Below are positions 19,434-27,935 of a DNA stretch of 64,000 nt, piece after piece. Under the pieces are notes generated by a model. The model was not told the DNA's origin. It ran no database searches and was given only the letters and a program-made list of their open reading frames with translations. A program made the translations under genes and the position numbers. The DNA is from Microbacterium sp. BH-3-3-3 (GTDB lineage Bacteria; Actinomycetota; Actinomycetes; Actinomycetales; Microbacteriaceae), in NCBI RefSeq assembly GCF_007679045.1, contig NZ_VEFS01000002.1, forward strand, positions 1 through 64,000. The letters are read 5' to 3'. The first letter of the stretch is position 1; each line of letters begins with the position of its first letter.

Positions 19434-20522
19434 CTATCGGAGCGCCGCACCGCGCAAGCGGGTGGGGCGGATGCCGGAGTGCTCGTCGAGCAGATCGCTG
19501 ACCTTCTGCGCGGACTCCCGCCACGAGAAGCGTCGGGCGTTGAGCTCACCGGCGGAGATCAGCCGCGCGCGGATGCCGTCGTCGTCGGCGACACGGGACA
19601 TGGCCGCGGCGATGTCGTCGACGTCGAGCGGATCGACGTACAGCGCGGAGTCGCCGAGTACCTCGGGGAGCGAGGCGGCACGCGCCGCGATGACGGGGCA
19701 GCCGCACATCTGCGCCTCGATCGGCGGGATGCCGAAGCCCTCGTAGAGCGAGGGGAACACGAAGGCGAGCGCTCCGCGGTACAGGCCGGCGAGTTCGGCG
19801 TCGTCGACCCGGCCGAGGAAGCGCACCCGCGCATCGGCGGTGTCGAACTGCTGCCGCGCGAAGCTGTTGGTCTGGCTTCCCACGACGCGGAGTTCGACCT
19901 CGGGGTGCGTCCGGGCGAAGACCGCGAACGCGTCGAGCATGCGGGCGACGTTCTTGTGCCGGTTGGGCGAGGAGACGGCCAGCAGGTACGGGCGGCTCGA
20001 GGGCGTCGACGGCATGGGCGCCAGCGCGAGGATGTTCTGCGCGCTGTTGGGGACGACGGCGAAATGATCGGCGGGCACGCCGAACCGCCGCGAGATCTCG
20101 CCGCGGGAGAACTCGCTCACGGTGATCATGCGCTCGCTGTGCGCGACGACGCGGGGAATCACGACCGAATAGAGGGCCCGGAAGCGACGGCTGAAGCTGT
20201 CGGGGTGACGGATCCATGTGATGTCGTGCAGCGTGGAGATCTGCGGGCGGTGCCACATGGGGCCCGTGCTCGTGAGGTTCAGCAGCATCTCGCCGCGACG
20301 CCGCGCGAAGCGCGGGAGGTCGATCTGCTCCCACGCGTGACCCGTGAAGCGCCCGACCGTCTGGATGCGCGAGGGGTCGAGCCCCGCGTCGTCGACGTCG
20401 CCCGCGGGGACGGCGAGAGTGATGTCGTCGCGGATGCCGAGGAGCTCGCGCGTGATCTCGGTGGCGAAGCGTTGGATCCCCGTGGTCCCCTGGGTCAGGA
20501 ACCGGGCGTTCACGATGGTCAT
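19434..20522 (-). CDS. GT4-type glycosyltransferase
   Basis: A 362-aa GT-B glycosyltransferase. The donor-binding half includes LLAVSSPNRHKN, VVGS, FLGRVDDAEL and the E-x7-E-like motif FPSLYEGFGIPPIEAQMCG near residue 280. It likely transfers a sugar from a nucleotide donor in assembly of a surface polysaccharide. A GGAAGG site precedes the ATG. It lies 43 bases downstream of the flippase gene on the same strand, so the two form an operon. Confidence 0.87.
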   Translation of the reverse strand: MTIVNARFLTQGTTGIQRFATEITRELLGIRDDITLAVPAGDVDDAGLDPSRIQTVGRFTGHAWEQIDLPRFARRRGEMLLNLTSTGPMWHRPQISTLHDITWIRHPDSFSRRFRALYSVVIPRVVAHSERMITVSEFSRGEISRRFGVPADHFAVVPNSAQNILALAPMPSTPSSRPYLLAVSSPNRHKNVARMLDAFAVFARTHPEVELRVVGSQTNSFARQQFDTADARVRFLGRVDDAELAGLYRGALAFVFPSLYEGFGIPPIEAQMCGCPVIAARAASLPEVLGDSALYVDPLDVDDIAAAMSRVADDDGIRARLISAGELNARRFSWRESAQKVSDLLDEHSGIRPTRLRGAALR

Positions 20523-20565
20523 CTCGAGGCCTTCCCGACGAGTGGTCGAGCCGGCGGGAGTCCCC

Positions 20566-22008
20566 TCAGCGGCGTCGGATGAAGCCCCCGAATACGCGAA
20601 GGTCGCGTCGGCACATCGCCAGCAGCAGTGCGATCACGACGATGACCCAGACGCCACCGACGCCGAGCAGGCGGGGGAGCGAGGGGAGGGAGGTGAAAAC
20701 GAGCGTCGAGATGGCGAGGCCTGCCACCAGGGCCACGGCGAAGACGACGATCGGCCGGATCGCCGCGCGCAGGAGGGCCGCCGACGAGACGCCCGTGCGG
20801 GGGAGGAAGAACACCGCGGCGACGCCCCACAGCAGGAACTGCCCGAGCGCGATGGCGCCGGCCACCGCGGCCGGCCCGACCGGGGCGACGACCACGGCGA
20901 GCGCGATCGTCGCCATGCGTCCGCTGATCTCCGAGAACAGCAGCAGCCCGGATCGCCCCGTCGACACGAAGGCCCAGTACTGCGGGTAGCCGAGGATCTG
21001 GAACAGCGCCCCGGCCGCCAGGATGGGGACGAACGGCGCGGCGCCGGTCCACGCGGAGCCGAGGACGAGGTCGAGCGCGGGATACGCGGTGGCGACGAAG
21101 AGGCTGAGGTATGCGAGCGTCGGGTAGCAGAGCAGCGTCTGGTGGCGCACGAGCCGGCGCTGCAGTTCGGCGGTGTCCTCGGCATCCGCGAGACCGGGGA
21201 TGACCACCCGCGTGAGCGGAGTGATGAGCTGATCGATCGGGAGGTTCACCAGCTGGGTCGCCCTGTTGAACAAACCGATCACCTGATCGCTCGCCACCCG
21301 CGCGACCGACACCGTGCCCACGTTGGTCGCGGCGTAGTTCAGCACGTGCACCAGGAAGGTGTTGCCGCCGAAGGTCAGCAGCGGGCCCATCGCGGCTCCG
21401 CGCCGCGGCAGCCCGGGACGCCACGGCGTGAGGATCAGCGACAGCACGAGGGTGACGCCCGCCGCGATCGTGCCCTGCAGGGCGAGGGCGAGATACCCGC
21501 CGCCGAGGAGCGCGAGGACGACGGCTCCGACCAGACCCGACAGGTCGCCGCAGAGCTCGCTCGCCGCGAGACGTCCGTACCGTCCCGATCTGTTGAGCTC
21601 GACGCGCAGCTGCGCGCTCGCCGAGCGGAGCGCGAACGCCGGCGCCAACAGGCACATGACCGCGACCAGGCGCGGATCGTCGAAGGCGGCCGCGAACGGC
21701 TGGGCCACCGCCAGCACCACGCCCGTCGCCGCGAGACCGATGCCGGTGTTCATCCAGAACAGGTTCGTCCGCTGCGCATCGGAGAGTGTCGGAGCACGAA
21801 GGGCCGCCATGCTCAGACCGAAGTCACCGAGCACCGCCGCGAGTCCCGCGACCGAGGCCGCCAGGGCGACGATGCCGAAGTCGGCCGGCCCGACCAGTCG
21901 GGCGAGGACGACGATGCCGAGGATCTGTGCGACGTACCGACCCCACTGGGCGCCGAGGAGCAGCAGCGCCGCCCCTCGGCGAGGAGCGGTGACATCGGTG
22001 GGGATCAC
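20566..22008 (-). CDS. Lipopolysaccharide/polysaccharide flippase (Wzx/MATE-like)
   Basis: A 480-aa polytopic membrane protein with about 12-14 hydrophobic segments and an N-terminus RRGAALLLLGAQWGRYVAQI typical of polysaccharide export proteins. It probably moves lipid-linked oligosaccharide across the membrane. The frame is open to 22188, but the GTG at 22008 has a GAGGAG ribosome site 6 bases upstream, and a longer start would overlap the divergent ligase gene, so 22008 is preferred. Confidence 0.82.
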   Translation of the reverse strand: MIPTDVTAPRRGAALLLLGAQWGRYVAQILGIVVLARLVGPADFGIVALAASVAGLAAVLGDFGLSMAALRAPTLSDAQRTNLFWMNTGIGLAATGVVLAVAQPFAAAFDDPRLVAVMCLLAPAFALRSASAQLRVELNRSGRYGRLAASELCGDLSGLVGAVVLALLGGGYLALALQGTIAAGVTLVLSLILTPWRPGLPRRGAAMGPLLTFGGNTFLVHVLNYAATNVGTVSVARVASDQVIGLFNRATQLVNLPIDQLITPLTRVVIPGLADAEDTAELQRRLVRHQTLLCYPTLAYLSLFVATAYPALDLVLGSAWTGAAPFVPILAAGALFQILGYPQYWAFVSTGRSGLLLFSEISGRMATIALAVVVAPVGPAAVAGAIALGQFLLWGVAAVFFLPRTGVSSAALLRAAIRPIVVFAVALVAGLAISTLVFTSLPSLPRLLGVGGVWVIVVIALLLAMCRRDLRVFGGFIRRR

Positions 22009-22026
22009 GGGGAGCTCCTCGAGTTG

Positions 22027-22032
22027 TACTGT
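22027..22032 (+). promoter_or_regulatory. -10 element for leaderless O-antigen-ligase-like gene
   Basis: TACTGT fits TANNNT and ends 7 bases before the GTG at 22040. With only ~31 bases to the divergent flippase start, the two promoters must overlap the opposite coding starts. Confidence 0.5.
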
Positions 22033-22039
22033 GTCGGCC

Positions 22040-23380
22040 GTGAGCACGCTAACCAGCCCCGCGACCCTCGGTCGCGCCCCCGGCAGGCCCGAGAAGGGGT
22101 GGGTGAACTCGCGGGCGCTGCGCTGGACGGCGGTCATCGTCGTCTGGGCGTATTCGGTCGTGCCGGCCGTCGTCGAAACGGCCCTCATCGACCGCCAGCA
22201 CTACAAAGAGGGCAAGACCGCCTCCAACCCGCTGGTGGTGGCGCTCGTCGACGCGCTGAGCATCGCGGTGCCGATCCTCGCGGTGGGACTGCTCTTGCTC
22301 ATGCTGCTGTTCTCGAAGGTCACGGGCGAGAGCCTGCTGCTGGTCGTCGCGCCGGGTCTGGTGCTCGCGGCGAACGAGCTCGTGCACGGGCGGGAGCCCA
22401 CGCTGGGCCTGCTCATCACCTCCGCCGTGGGCACCCTGCTGGTGATAGCGCGGGTGAAACCGAGGGATCTCGGCATCCTGGGATATCTGGGTGCCCTGGT
22501 CGCTGCGGCCGCGATCGCCCTGTCGTACCTCGACCCGTCGAAGGTGTTCATCTCGGGCGGTTCCGAGACCTTCGAGAAGTCGCTCACCGGGACGTCGCTG
22601 CTGTCGGGCATCTTCTCGAACGCGAACGTGTTCGGCATGTTCCTGGCGCTCGCCCTGCCGTTCGCCTTCACCGCACGTCGGTGGTGGGTGCGGTGGCCGC
22701 TGATCGGGGTGATCGCGTGGGCCCTGGTGCTCACCTCGTCGCGCACCGCGCTCGCCGGGGCCGTGGTCGTGCTCGCCGTCATCGCGCTGTCGCGTGTGCT
22801 GCCGCAGCCCGCCTTCCGCGTCGCCGCCGTGGTGGGACTCATCGCGGCGTGCATCACCTGCGTGCGCGTGCCCTTCACCGAGACCGATCCCGAGGCCTAC
22901 ACGTTCCGCGGCGCCATCTGGATGTTCAACCGCGACGAGCTGGGCGGCCATTGGCTCTTCGGCCTCGGCGCCCACTGGTACGCCGACAACTACGCGATGC
23001 TGTCGAACGCGCTCTCGAGCGCCGCGAGTCACGGCCACAACCTGGTGCTGACCACGCTCGTGATGGGCGGCGCCGTCACCCTGGCCGCCTGGGCCGCCGT
23101 CATCGTCGTGGCGTTCGTCTCGAGCCTGCGCGACACCGATCGACGGCAGCAGGCGGTGGGCGTCGCGTTCGTGCTCGGTCTGGTCGTGATCGGCGTCACC
23201 GAGACGCCGTTCGGGATGCTCGGGTGGGGGCCGCTGTCGTCGTCGACGGTGCTGCCGCTGTTCGTGCTGGCCGCCCGGCACTGGATCGACCGCGACGACC
23301 GCACGCAGCTCGCCCAGGCGATCGCGTCGATGCCGCGCGAGGCGATGTCGCGCTCGGCCCTGCGCGCGATGCGCCGCTGA
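22040..23380 (+). CDS. O-antigen ligase/polymerase-like membrane protein (Wzy_C type)
   Basis: A 446-aa protein with about 11-12 transmembrane helices. The large loop around residues ~290-350 holds FRGAIWMFNRDE and GLGAHWY, and the conserved SHGHNLVLTTLVMGG segment, typical of WaaL/Wzy enzymes that polymerise or ligate polysaccharide. The GTG start was chosen to match the leaderless promoter; GTG 22031 is an alternative. Its neighbours are a flippase, glycosyltransferase and nucleotidyltransferase. Confidence 0.82.
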   Translation: MSTLTSPATLGRAPGRPEKGWVNSRALRWTAVIVVWAYSVVPAVVETALIDRQHYKEGKTASNPLVVALVDALSIAVPILAVGLLLLMLLFSKVTGESLLLVVAPGLVLAANELVHGREPTLGLLITSAVGTLLVIARVKPRDLGILGYLGALVAAAAIALSYLDPSKVFISGGSETFEKSLTGTSLLSGIFSNANVFGMFLALALPFAFTARRWWVRWPLIGVIAWALVLTSSRTALAGAVVVLAVIALSRVLPQPAFRVAAVVGLIAACITCVRVPFTETDPEAYTFRGAIWMFNRDELGGHWLFGLGAHWYADNYAMLSNALSSAASHGHNLVLTTLVMGGAVTLAAWAAVIVVAFVSSLRDTDRRQQAVGVAFVLGLVVIGVTETPFGMLGWGPLSSSTVLPLFVLAARHWIDRDDRTQLAQAIASMPREAMSRSALRAMRR

Positions 23381-23398
23381 CGCGGGCGGGGTCGGGGC

Positions 23399-24556
23399 TC
23401 AGCGGCGCGACGAGCGCTGGAGCCACTCCTGCACGCCGCGGGTCAGGCGGCTCCGCCTCGCGGCCGCGGCCGTGGTGACGGGGCGCCCGGCGCGTCGTTC
23501 GGAGGCGAGCGCGACGTCGTCGTCGGGCCAGATCAGGCGCAGCCCCACGCGCAGGCGCAGCAGCGGCGGCAAGGTCTGCAGGGCCGTCCAGTAGGCGCGG
23601 AGTCGGTCGGGGCGACCTCGCCACTCCCAGTCGTGCGGTCGGGCTCCGTCGCGCGGCGGGAGGGGGGTCTGCGTGACCGCGGCGATCTCGGTGCGCAACA
23701 CCTCGACCGCGCCGAGCGCGACGGCGCTGTCGAGGGTGGTGGGCGCGGCGGCGAGCATCGTCGTCGCGAGCGCGGAGGCGCGTTCCGAGCGGGGACCCGC
23801 ACCGATCTCGGGCCGCACGGCGTGGACGGCGGCGAGCACGGCGTGCGCGGCGACGTCGGGCACCCGCACCTCCACCCCGGCGTAGCGGACGGCGGAGGTG
23901 CGGGCGGTGAGGGCGGCGAACGCGTCGCTGTCGCCTCTCGTCAGGCCCGGCAGGCGGCGGTGCACGTCGATCTCGCAGCCCCAGCGGGCGGGGGTCATCG
24001 TGGCGGTGTGGTGCACAGGAGTTCCGCGCCACGGGTCGGGTTCTCGGGTCCACCCCCAGGGCTCGAGCGCCGCGGCGAGATCGTCCCAGCGGTCGGGGTC
24101 GCACCACACGTCGACGTCGCCCGAGTGCTCCCGTTCGCGCAGCCCCTGGCTCTTGAGCGCCGGGCCCTTGATGAAGACGCACCGGATGCCGTGCGACTCG
24201 GCGACACGAGCGGTGACGGCGTAGACGAGTTCGTGGGTGGGCGACGACAGCGTGGGGCGGGGGAGGTGGGTGACCGCCCACCGGTGGCGGGGGTCGGCGT
24301 CGACGATGTGCAGGTCTCTCATGCGATCGATGAGCTCGCGTTCGTCGGCGGAGAGGTCGGCGTGGTGCACGGAGCCCTGCGCGACCAGGCGCCGCCACAG
24401 CGCCGCCCCGTCGCCGACCAGGCAGAAGGCATCGCCGGGGACGACCGGGGCGAGGAGCACTTCGGGACCACCGGGCGCCGTGTCGTCGGAGCGCACGTCG
24501 AGCGCCCCGAGGGCCACGGGCGTCCAGACCCCGGAGGGGGGAGGGGAATCGCCCAT
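23399..24556 (-). CDS. Nucleotidyltransferase family protein (NTP_transf_5-like)
   Basis: A 385-aa protein. The motif CVFIKGPALKSQG followed by HSGDVDVWCDPDRW near residue 165 gives the D-x-D metal site of the nucleotidyltransferase fold; EIDVHRRL supplies another acid. This family is often encoded in exopolysaccharide gene groups. Function is unproven. An AGGAG site lies 9 bases before the ATG. Convergent with the ligase-like gene, 18 bases apart. Confidence 0.75.
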   Translation of the reverse strand: MGDSPPPSGVWTPVALGALDVRSDDTAPGGPEVLLAPVVPGDAFCLVGDGAALWRRLVAQGSVHHADLSADERELIDRMRDLHIVDADPRHRWAVTHLPRPTLSSPTHELVYAVTARVAESHGIRCVFIKGPALKSQGLREREHSGDVDVWCDPDRWDDLAAALEPWGWTREPDPWRGTPVHHTATMTPARWGCEIDVHRRLPGLTRGDSDAFAALTARTSAVRYAGVEVRVPDVAAHAVLAAVHAVRPEIGAGPRSERASALATTMLAAAPTTLDSAVALGAVEVLRTEIAAVTQTPLPPRDGARPHDWEWRGRPDRLRAYWTALQTLPPLLRLRVGLRLIWPDDDVALASERRAGRPVTTAAAARRSRLTRGVQEWLQRSSRR

Positions 24557-24692
24557 TGTGCGTGCTCCTGCGTCGGTGGTGGGAGCCCCCAGTCTGCGGG
24601 GGTACGCGGCGCGGTGCGGCACGCGAGGGCGACGCCCGGGGCGAGGCCCGGTCTACTTCACCCCGCAGGTCACCCTTCGAAGGGGGTGCGGA

Positions 24693-25688
24693 TCAGCGCA
24701 CGCCCCCGCGATCGACGAGGCGCGTGGGAACCAGCTGCGTGTGCGAGCCGGTGGCCGGGTCGGCGCCCCGGGCGAGGAGGGTCTCGGTCGCGCGGGCGCC
24801 CAGATCGGCGACGTCGTAATCGACGAGGCGGATGCGGCGGGGCAACAGGCGCGACAGCTCGAAGTCGTCGAACCCGGCGATGGCGACGTCGGCACCGCGC
24901 GGCAGGATCGTCTCGAGCGCACCGATGGTGAGGCGGTTGTTGGTGCCGAACACCGCGGTGGGCGGGTCGGCGGAGTCGAGCAGGCGCTCCATCGCGTCAC
25001 GCGCGTCGGCGGGGGTGTGCAGCCCCTCGACGACGAGGGCGGGATCGAGCGCGCGCCCCGCTGCGGCGAAGGCGTCGCGCACACCCTCACGGCGCTCGGC
25101 CATCGTGTAGATGGAGGGCGCGTCGAGCAGCACGGCGATGCGGCGGTGACCCGCCGCGAGCAGTTCGGCCACGGCGTCGCGCGCCCCGCCGCGGTTGTCG
25201 AGCAGGATCGCGTCGGCCGGGATGCCGCTGCCGGGGCGGTCGAGGAAGACCACCGGCGTTCCGAGCTCGACCTCACGGGCGAGGTAGGAGTGGTCGGCCG
25301 CGGTGGGGACCACGATGAGACCGCCCACCTGGCGTTGGCACATGTCGAGGGCGAGAGTGCGCTCGAGGTCGGCGTCTTCTTCGCTCGAAGCCATCACCAC
25401 GTGCATGCGCTCGCGGGTGGCGACCTGGGAGACCGCTGCGGCGACGGCCATGTAGAAGGTGTTCGACAGGTCGGCGGCGATGAAGCCGATCGTGTCGCGG
25501 TTGCCGGAGCGGAGGCTCGCGGCGAGGGAGTTGCGGTGGTATCCGAGTCGCGCGATCGACGCGCGCACGCGTTCGATCATCGCCGGGTCGACACCCGACT
25601 CCCCGTTCACGACCCGCGAGACCGTCTTCAGGCTGACGCCGGCGTCGGCGGCGACGTCGATCATCGTGGGCCGGCCGGTCTTGCGCAT
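24693..25688 (-). CDS. LacI family transcriptional regulator (1)
   Basis: A 331-aa regulator. The N-terminal HTH reads MIDVAADAGVSLKTVSRVVN with hinge SLAASLRSGN, followed by a periplasmic-binding-protein-like sensor domain (~65-331). A GAGGAG site precedes the ATG. It lies downstream of the Gfo/Idh/MocA gene but is separated by a terminator and has its own -10 box (TATGCT), so it is likely an independent unit. Residue 17-equivalent in the recognition helix is Leu, unlike the Pro and Thr of the other two LacI proteins here. Its operator was not identified. Confidence 0.9.
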   Translation of the reverse strand: MRKTGRPTMIDVAADAGVSLKTVSRVVNGESGVDPAMIERVRASIARLGYHRNSLAASLRSGNRDTIGFIAADLSNTFYMAVAAAVSQVATRERMHVVMASSEEDADLERTLALDMCQRQVGGLIVVPTAADHSYLAREVELGTPVVFLDRPGSGIPADAILLDNRGGARDAVAELLAAGHRRIAVLLDAPSIYTMAERREGVRDAFAAAGRALDPALVVEGLHTPADARDAMERLLDSADPPTAVFGTNNRLTIGALETILPRGADVAIAGFDDFELSRLLPRRIRLVDYDVADLGARATETLLARGADPATGSHTQLVPTRLVDRGGVR

Positions 25689-25726
25689 GCGTCTCCTCGG
25701 ACTGCCGTGAAGCGACGGCATCCTTC

Positions 25727-25732
25727 GAGCAT
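25727..25732 (-). promoter_or_regulatory. -10 element of LacI regulator (1)
   Basis: TATGCT on the minus strand matches TANNNT and lies ~39 bases before the ATG, leaving room for a 5' UTR with the GAGGAG ribosome site. No convincing -35 is seen. Confidence 0.4.
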
Positions 25733-25758
25733 AGGGAGTGGGGCCGTCTTCGACCGGT

Positions 25759-25795
25759 GACGTGGGGCCCGGTGGCGCGTCCGGGCCCTCACGTC
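25759..25795 (-). terminator. Terminator after the Gfo/Idh/MocA gene
   Basis: GACGTGGGGCCCGG pairs with CCGGGCCCTCACGTC with one bulged base and an 8-base loop. It lies just downstream of the minus-strand oxidoreductase stop at 25802. Confidence 0.7.
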
Positions 25796-25801
25796 GCGCG
25801 A

Positions 25802-26956
25802 TCAGGCCTCGGGAGCGACCAGTGCGCCCGTCTCGTGCGAGGCGATCGCGGCGGCGAACAGGCGGTGCGTGAGCGCGGCCTCTTCGGGACGCACGCAGCC
25901 GAAGCCGTCGCCCAGCTCGCCCAGGTACTCGGCCAGGAAGGCCGCCCACATCTGGAGGATGGCGTCGGAGAAGCCCGACTCGAAGTTGGGGCCGGTCACC
26001 GTGGGCCAGACGGACTGGCTCCCGGCATCCACGCTCTGCCAGCTCTGCTCGCGGCCCACGCCGGGCACGTCGACGAAGGCGAACACCTCGACCTTCTTGG
26101 GGTTCTTGGTGCTGAAGCGCACCCCGCCCGACATGCCGATCGCCTCGAACTCCCACGTGTTCTTCTGACCCGGCGCGATGCGCTTGGTCTCGGTGGTGAG
26201 GGGGAACGGGGCGCCCTCGTGGCGCGACCACGAGTGGATCACGGCGTTGTCCCACGTGTCGCAGGGCTGCGGCGACCCGTCGGGGCCGGGGCGCTCGGTG
26301 ACGATGTCCTGCAGGATGCCGACGACCTTCTCGGGCGCCCATCCCAGGCGCAGCGGCACGTGCCACGTGTGCATGCCGAGGTCGTTGAGAACCCCCGCGT
26401 CGCCGCAGAACTGCTTCTGCCGCTTCCAGTTGAGGGGCTTGTTCACGTCGATGTCGCTGGAGTGCAGGAAGGTGCACTTCGCCTCGACGATGCGGCCGAG
26501 GCCGCCCGCCCGCACGTAGTCGACGGCCCACTGGGCGCCGGGGAAGAACGGCATCTCGCTCGAGACGCGCACGAACGACTGCGGGTTCTCCTCGATTGCG
26601 GCCACGACCGCGTCGGCGGCGGCGCGGTCGATGCCGAACGGCTTCTCGGCCAGCAGCGCCTTGCCCGCGCGCACGGTGTCGACGTAGAGACGCTCGTGCA
26701 GGTCGTGGCGCACCGCGATGTAGACGACGTCGACGCGGGGATCGGCGAGCAGTTCGTGATGGTCGGTCGTGGTCAGCTGCACCGTGTCGATGCGCTCGAA
26801 GAACTCCAACGCCGCCGGGTTGATGTCGCAGACGGCGACGAGCTCGGGCTCGGCCGGGTGGTCGATGAGGGCGGGCCAGCGTCGCAGCGCCGCCGCGATC
26901 TCGCGGCCCATGAGGCCGCCGCCGATGATGCCGACGCCGATCTTCTTGCCGGTCAT
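25802..26956 (-). CDS. Gfo/Idh/MocA family oxidoreductase
   Basis: A 384-aa protein with the N-terminal Rossmann motif IGVGIIGGGLMGREIAAAL (residues ~5-23), the EKPFG motif near residue 105 and a C-terminal alpha/beta domain with HTWH. It is expected to be an NAD(P)-dependent dehydrogenase of a sugar or cyclitol. Start overlaps the stop of the aldolase gene (ATGA), so they are co-translated. The pair is divergent from the DUF4432 gene and shares its operator region. Confidence 0.88.
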   Translation of the reverse strand: MTGKKIGVGIIGGGLMGREIAAALRRWPALIDHPAEPELVAVCDINPAALEFFERIDTVQLTTTDHHELLADPRVDVVYIAVRHDLHERLYVDTVRAGKALLAEKPFGIDRAAADAVVAAIEENPQSFVRVSSEMPFFPGAQWAVDYVRAGGLGRIVEAKCTFLHSSDIDVNKPLNWKRQKQFCGDAGVLNDLGMHTWHVPLRLGWAPEKVVGILQDIVTERPGPDGSPQPCDTWDNAVIHSWSRHEGAPFPLTTETKRIAPGQKNTWEFEAIGMSGGVRFSTKNPKKVEVFAFVDVPGVGREQSWQSVDAGSQSVWPTVTGPNFESGFSDAILQMWAAFLAEYLGELGDGFGCVRPEEAALTHRLFAAAIASHETGALVAPEA

Positions 26957-27807
26957 GCGCGGTCTCCTTCCGCGGGGGCGCCGATGAGGGCGAGGGCGTC
27001 GTCGACCGAGGCGTCGTCGTGCACGACGGCCATCAGGGCGGCGGTGATGCCGGCCGGGTCGTGGTGCTGGATGACGTTGCGTCCGTAGACGATGCCGCGC
27101 GCGCCCTGCTCGAGGACGGCCTGGGTGCGCTCGAGCAGCGTGCGGTCGTCGACGCGCCCGCCGCCGCGGACCAGCAGCGGGGTGTCGCCCGCGGCCTGGA
27201 TGACCCGGTGATACTCGGCGATGTCGTCGGTGGGGTCGGCCTTGATGAGGTCGGCTCCGAGCTCGCGCGCCTGGCGCACGAGGGTGATGACTTTGGCGGT
27301 GTCGCCGTCGACCCCGTACCCGCCCGAGCCGGGCTTGGTCTGCATGACGAGCGGCTCGATCATGAGCGGCATCCCGTACTTCTCGGCGTCGGTGCGCAGC
27401 GCCAGGATCGAGCGGATGCACTGCTCGCGCACCTGCGGTTCGCCGGGGAGGTCGAGGAGGTTGACGCATACGGCCACCGCGTCGAGACGCACGGCGACCT
27501 CGATGGCATCCGGAACGTGGATGCTGTGCAGCGGCATCTCGAGCGGGTCGCCGTAGACGTTGGCGATGTCGGTGCGCAACACGAGCCCGGGCTTCTGCTT
27601 GCCGGGGAACGCCTGCAGCAACGGGGCCTGGCCGAGGGTGAGCTGCACGGCGTCGGGGCCGGCGTCGACGAGTGTCGCGACGGTCTTCGCCATGTCTTCG
27701 ATGCCGGTGAGGAAGTTGTACTCGTGGAACGCGCCGTGGTCGACGGCGACGTCGAACGCGCGACCGGATCGGGCGTTGAAGAGGCGATTGAGGCGGGGTT
27801 TCGACAT
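26953..27807 (-). CDS. DhnA/LsrF-type class I aldolase (DeoC/LacD superfamily)
   Basis: A 284-aa TIM-barrel aldolase. Key stretches are AFDVAVDHGAFHEYNF near the N-terminus, LRTDIANVYG, ADLIKADPTDD (likely Schiff-base lysine) and GARGIVYGRNVIQH at the phosphate site. It fits the COG1830 group, which includes fructose-bisphosphate and LsrF-type enzymes; the substrate is unknown. First gene of the minus-strand pair with the Gfo/Idh/MocA gene, transcribed from a TTGACA-N18-CATACT promoter that overlaps a LacI-type operator. Confidence 0.82.
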   Translation of the reverse strand: MSKPRLNRLFNARSGRAFDVAVDHGAFHEYNFLTGIEDMAKTVATLVDAGPDAVQLTLGQAPLLQAFPGKQKPGLVLRTDIANVYGDPLEMPLHSIHVPDAIEVAVRLDAVAVCVNLLDLPGEPQVREQCIRSILALRTDAEKYGMPLMIEPLVMQTKPGSGGYGVDGDTAKVITLVRQARELGADLIKADPTDDIAEYHRVIQAAGDTPLLVRGGGRVDDRTLLERTQAVLEQGARGIVYGRNVIQHHDPAGITAALMAVVHDDASVDDALALIGAPAEGDRA

Positions 27808-27868
27808 GGGGTGTGGGTCTCCGAAGCGTCGTGTCGGGGCGCGGCTCTGCGCTCGACGGTCAGTATGC

Positions 27869-27904
27869 GGGGAGCAAGACAACGTTGTCAAACATTGATA
27901 GCGT
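27869..27904. promoter_or_regulatory. Divergent promoter with LacI-type operator GACAACGTTGTC
   Basis: The perfect palindrome GACAACGTTGTC lies at 27878-27889. On the minus strand TTGACA (complement of 27887-27892), 18 bases, CATACT (complement of 27863-27868) forms the aldolase promoter. On the plus strand AAGACA (27876-27881), 17 bases, TAGCGT (27899-27904) forms a promoter for the DUF4432 gene. The operator overlaps both -35 boxes, a layout suited to simultaneous repression. The same site occurs before the LacI gene at 29021. Confidence 0.7.
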
Positions 27905-27935
27905 GAGCGTCGCAACGGCGAGGAAGGCGGGGCTC

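Noticed and set aside
22009..22188. Longer N-terminus for the flippase (start at 22188)
   Set aside because: It would run through the divergent ligase-like gene start. The GTG at 22008 has a GAGGAG site and begins where family similarity begins.
20344..23478. 1044-aa plus-strand frame across the flippase and ligase genes
   Set aside because: Its translation is low-complexity Arg/Asp/Glu without domains, while both real genes have clear membrane topology in other frames.
25751..25764. CGACCGGTGACG near LacI regulator (1) as a further LacI operator
   Set aside because: Only the central CCGG resembles the system 2 motif; the arms do not match, and it overlaps a terminator stem.
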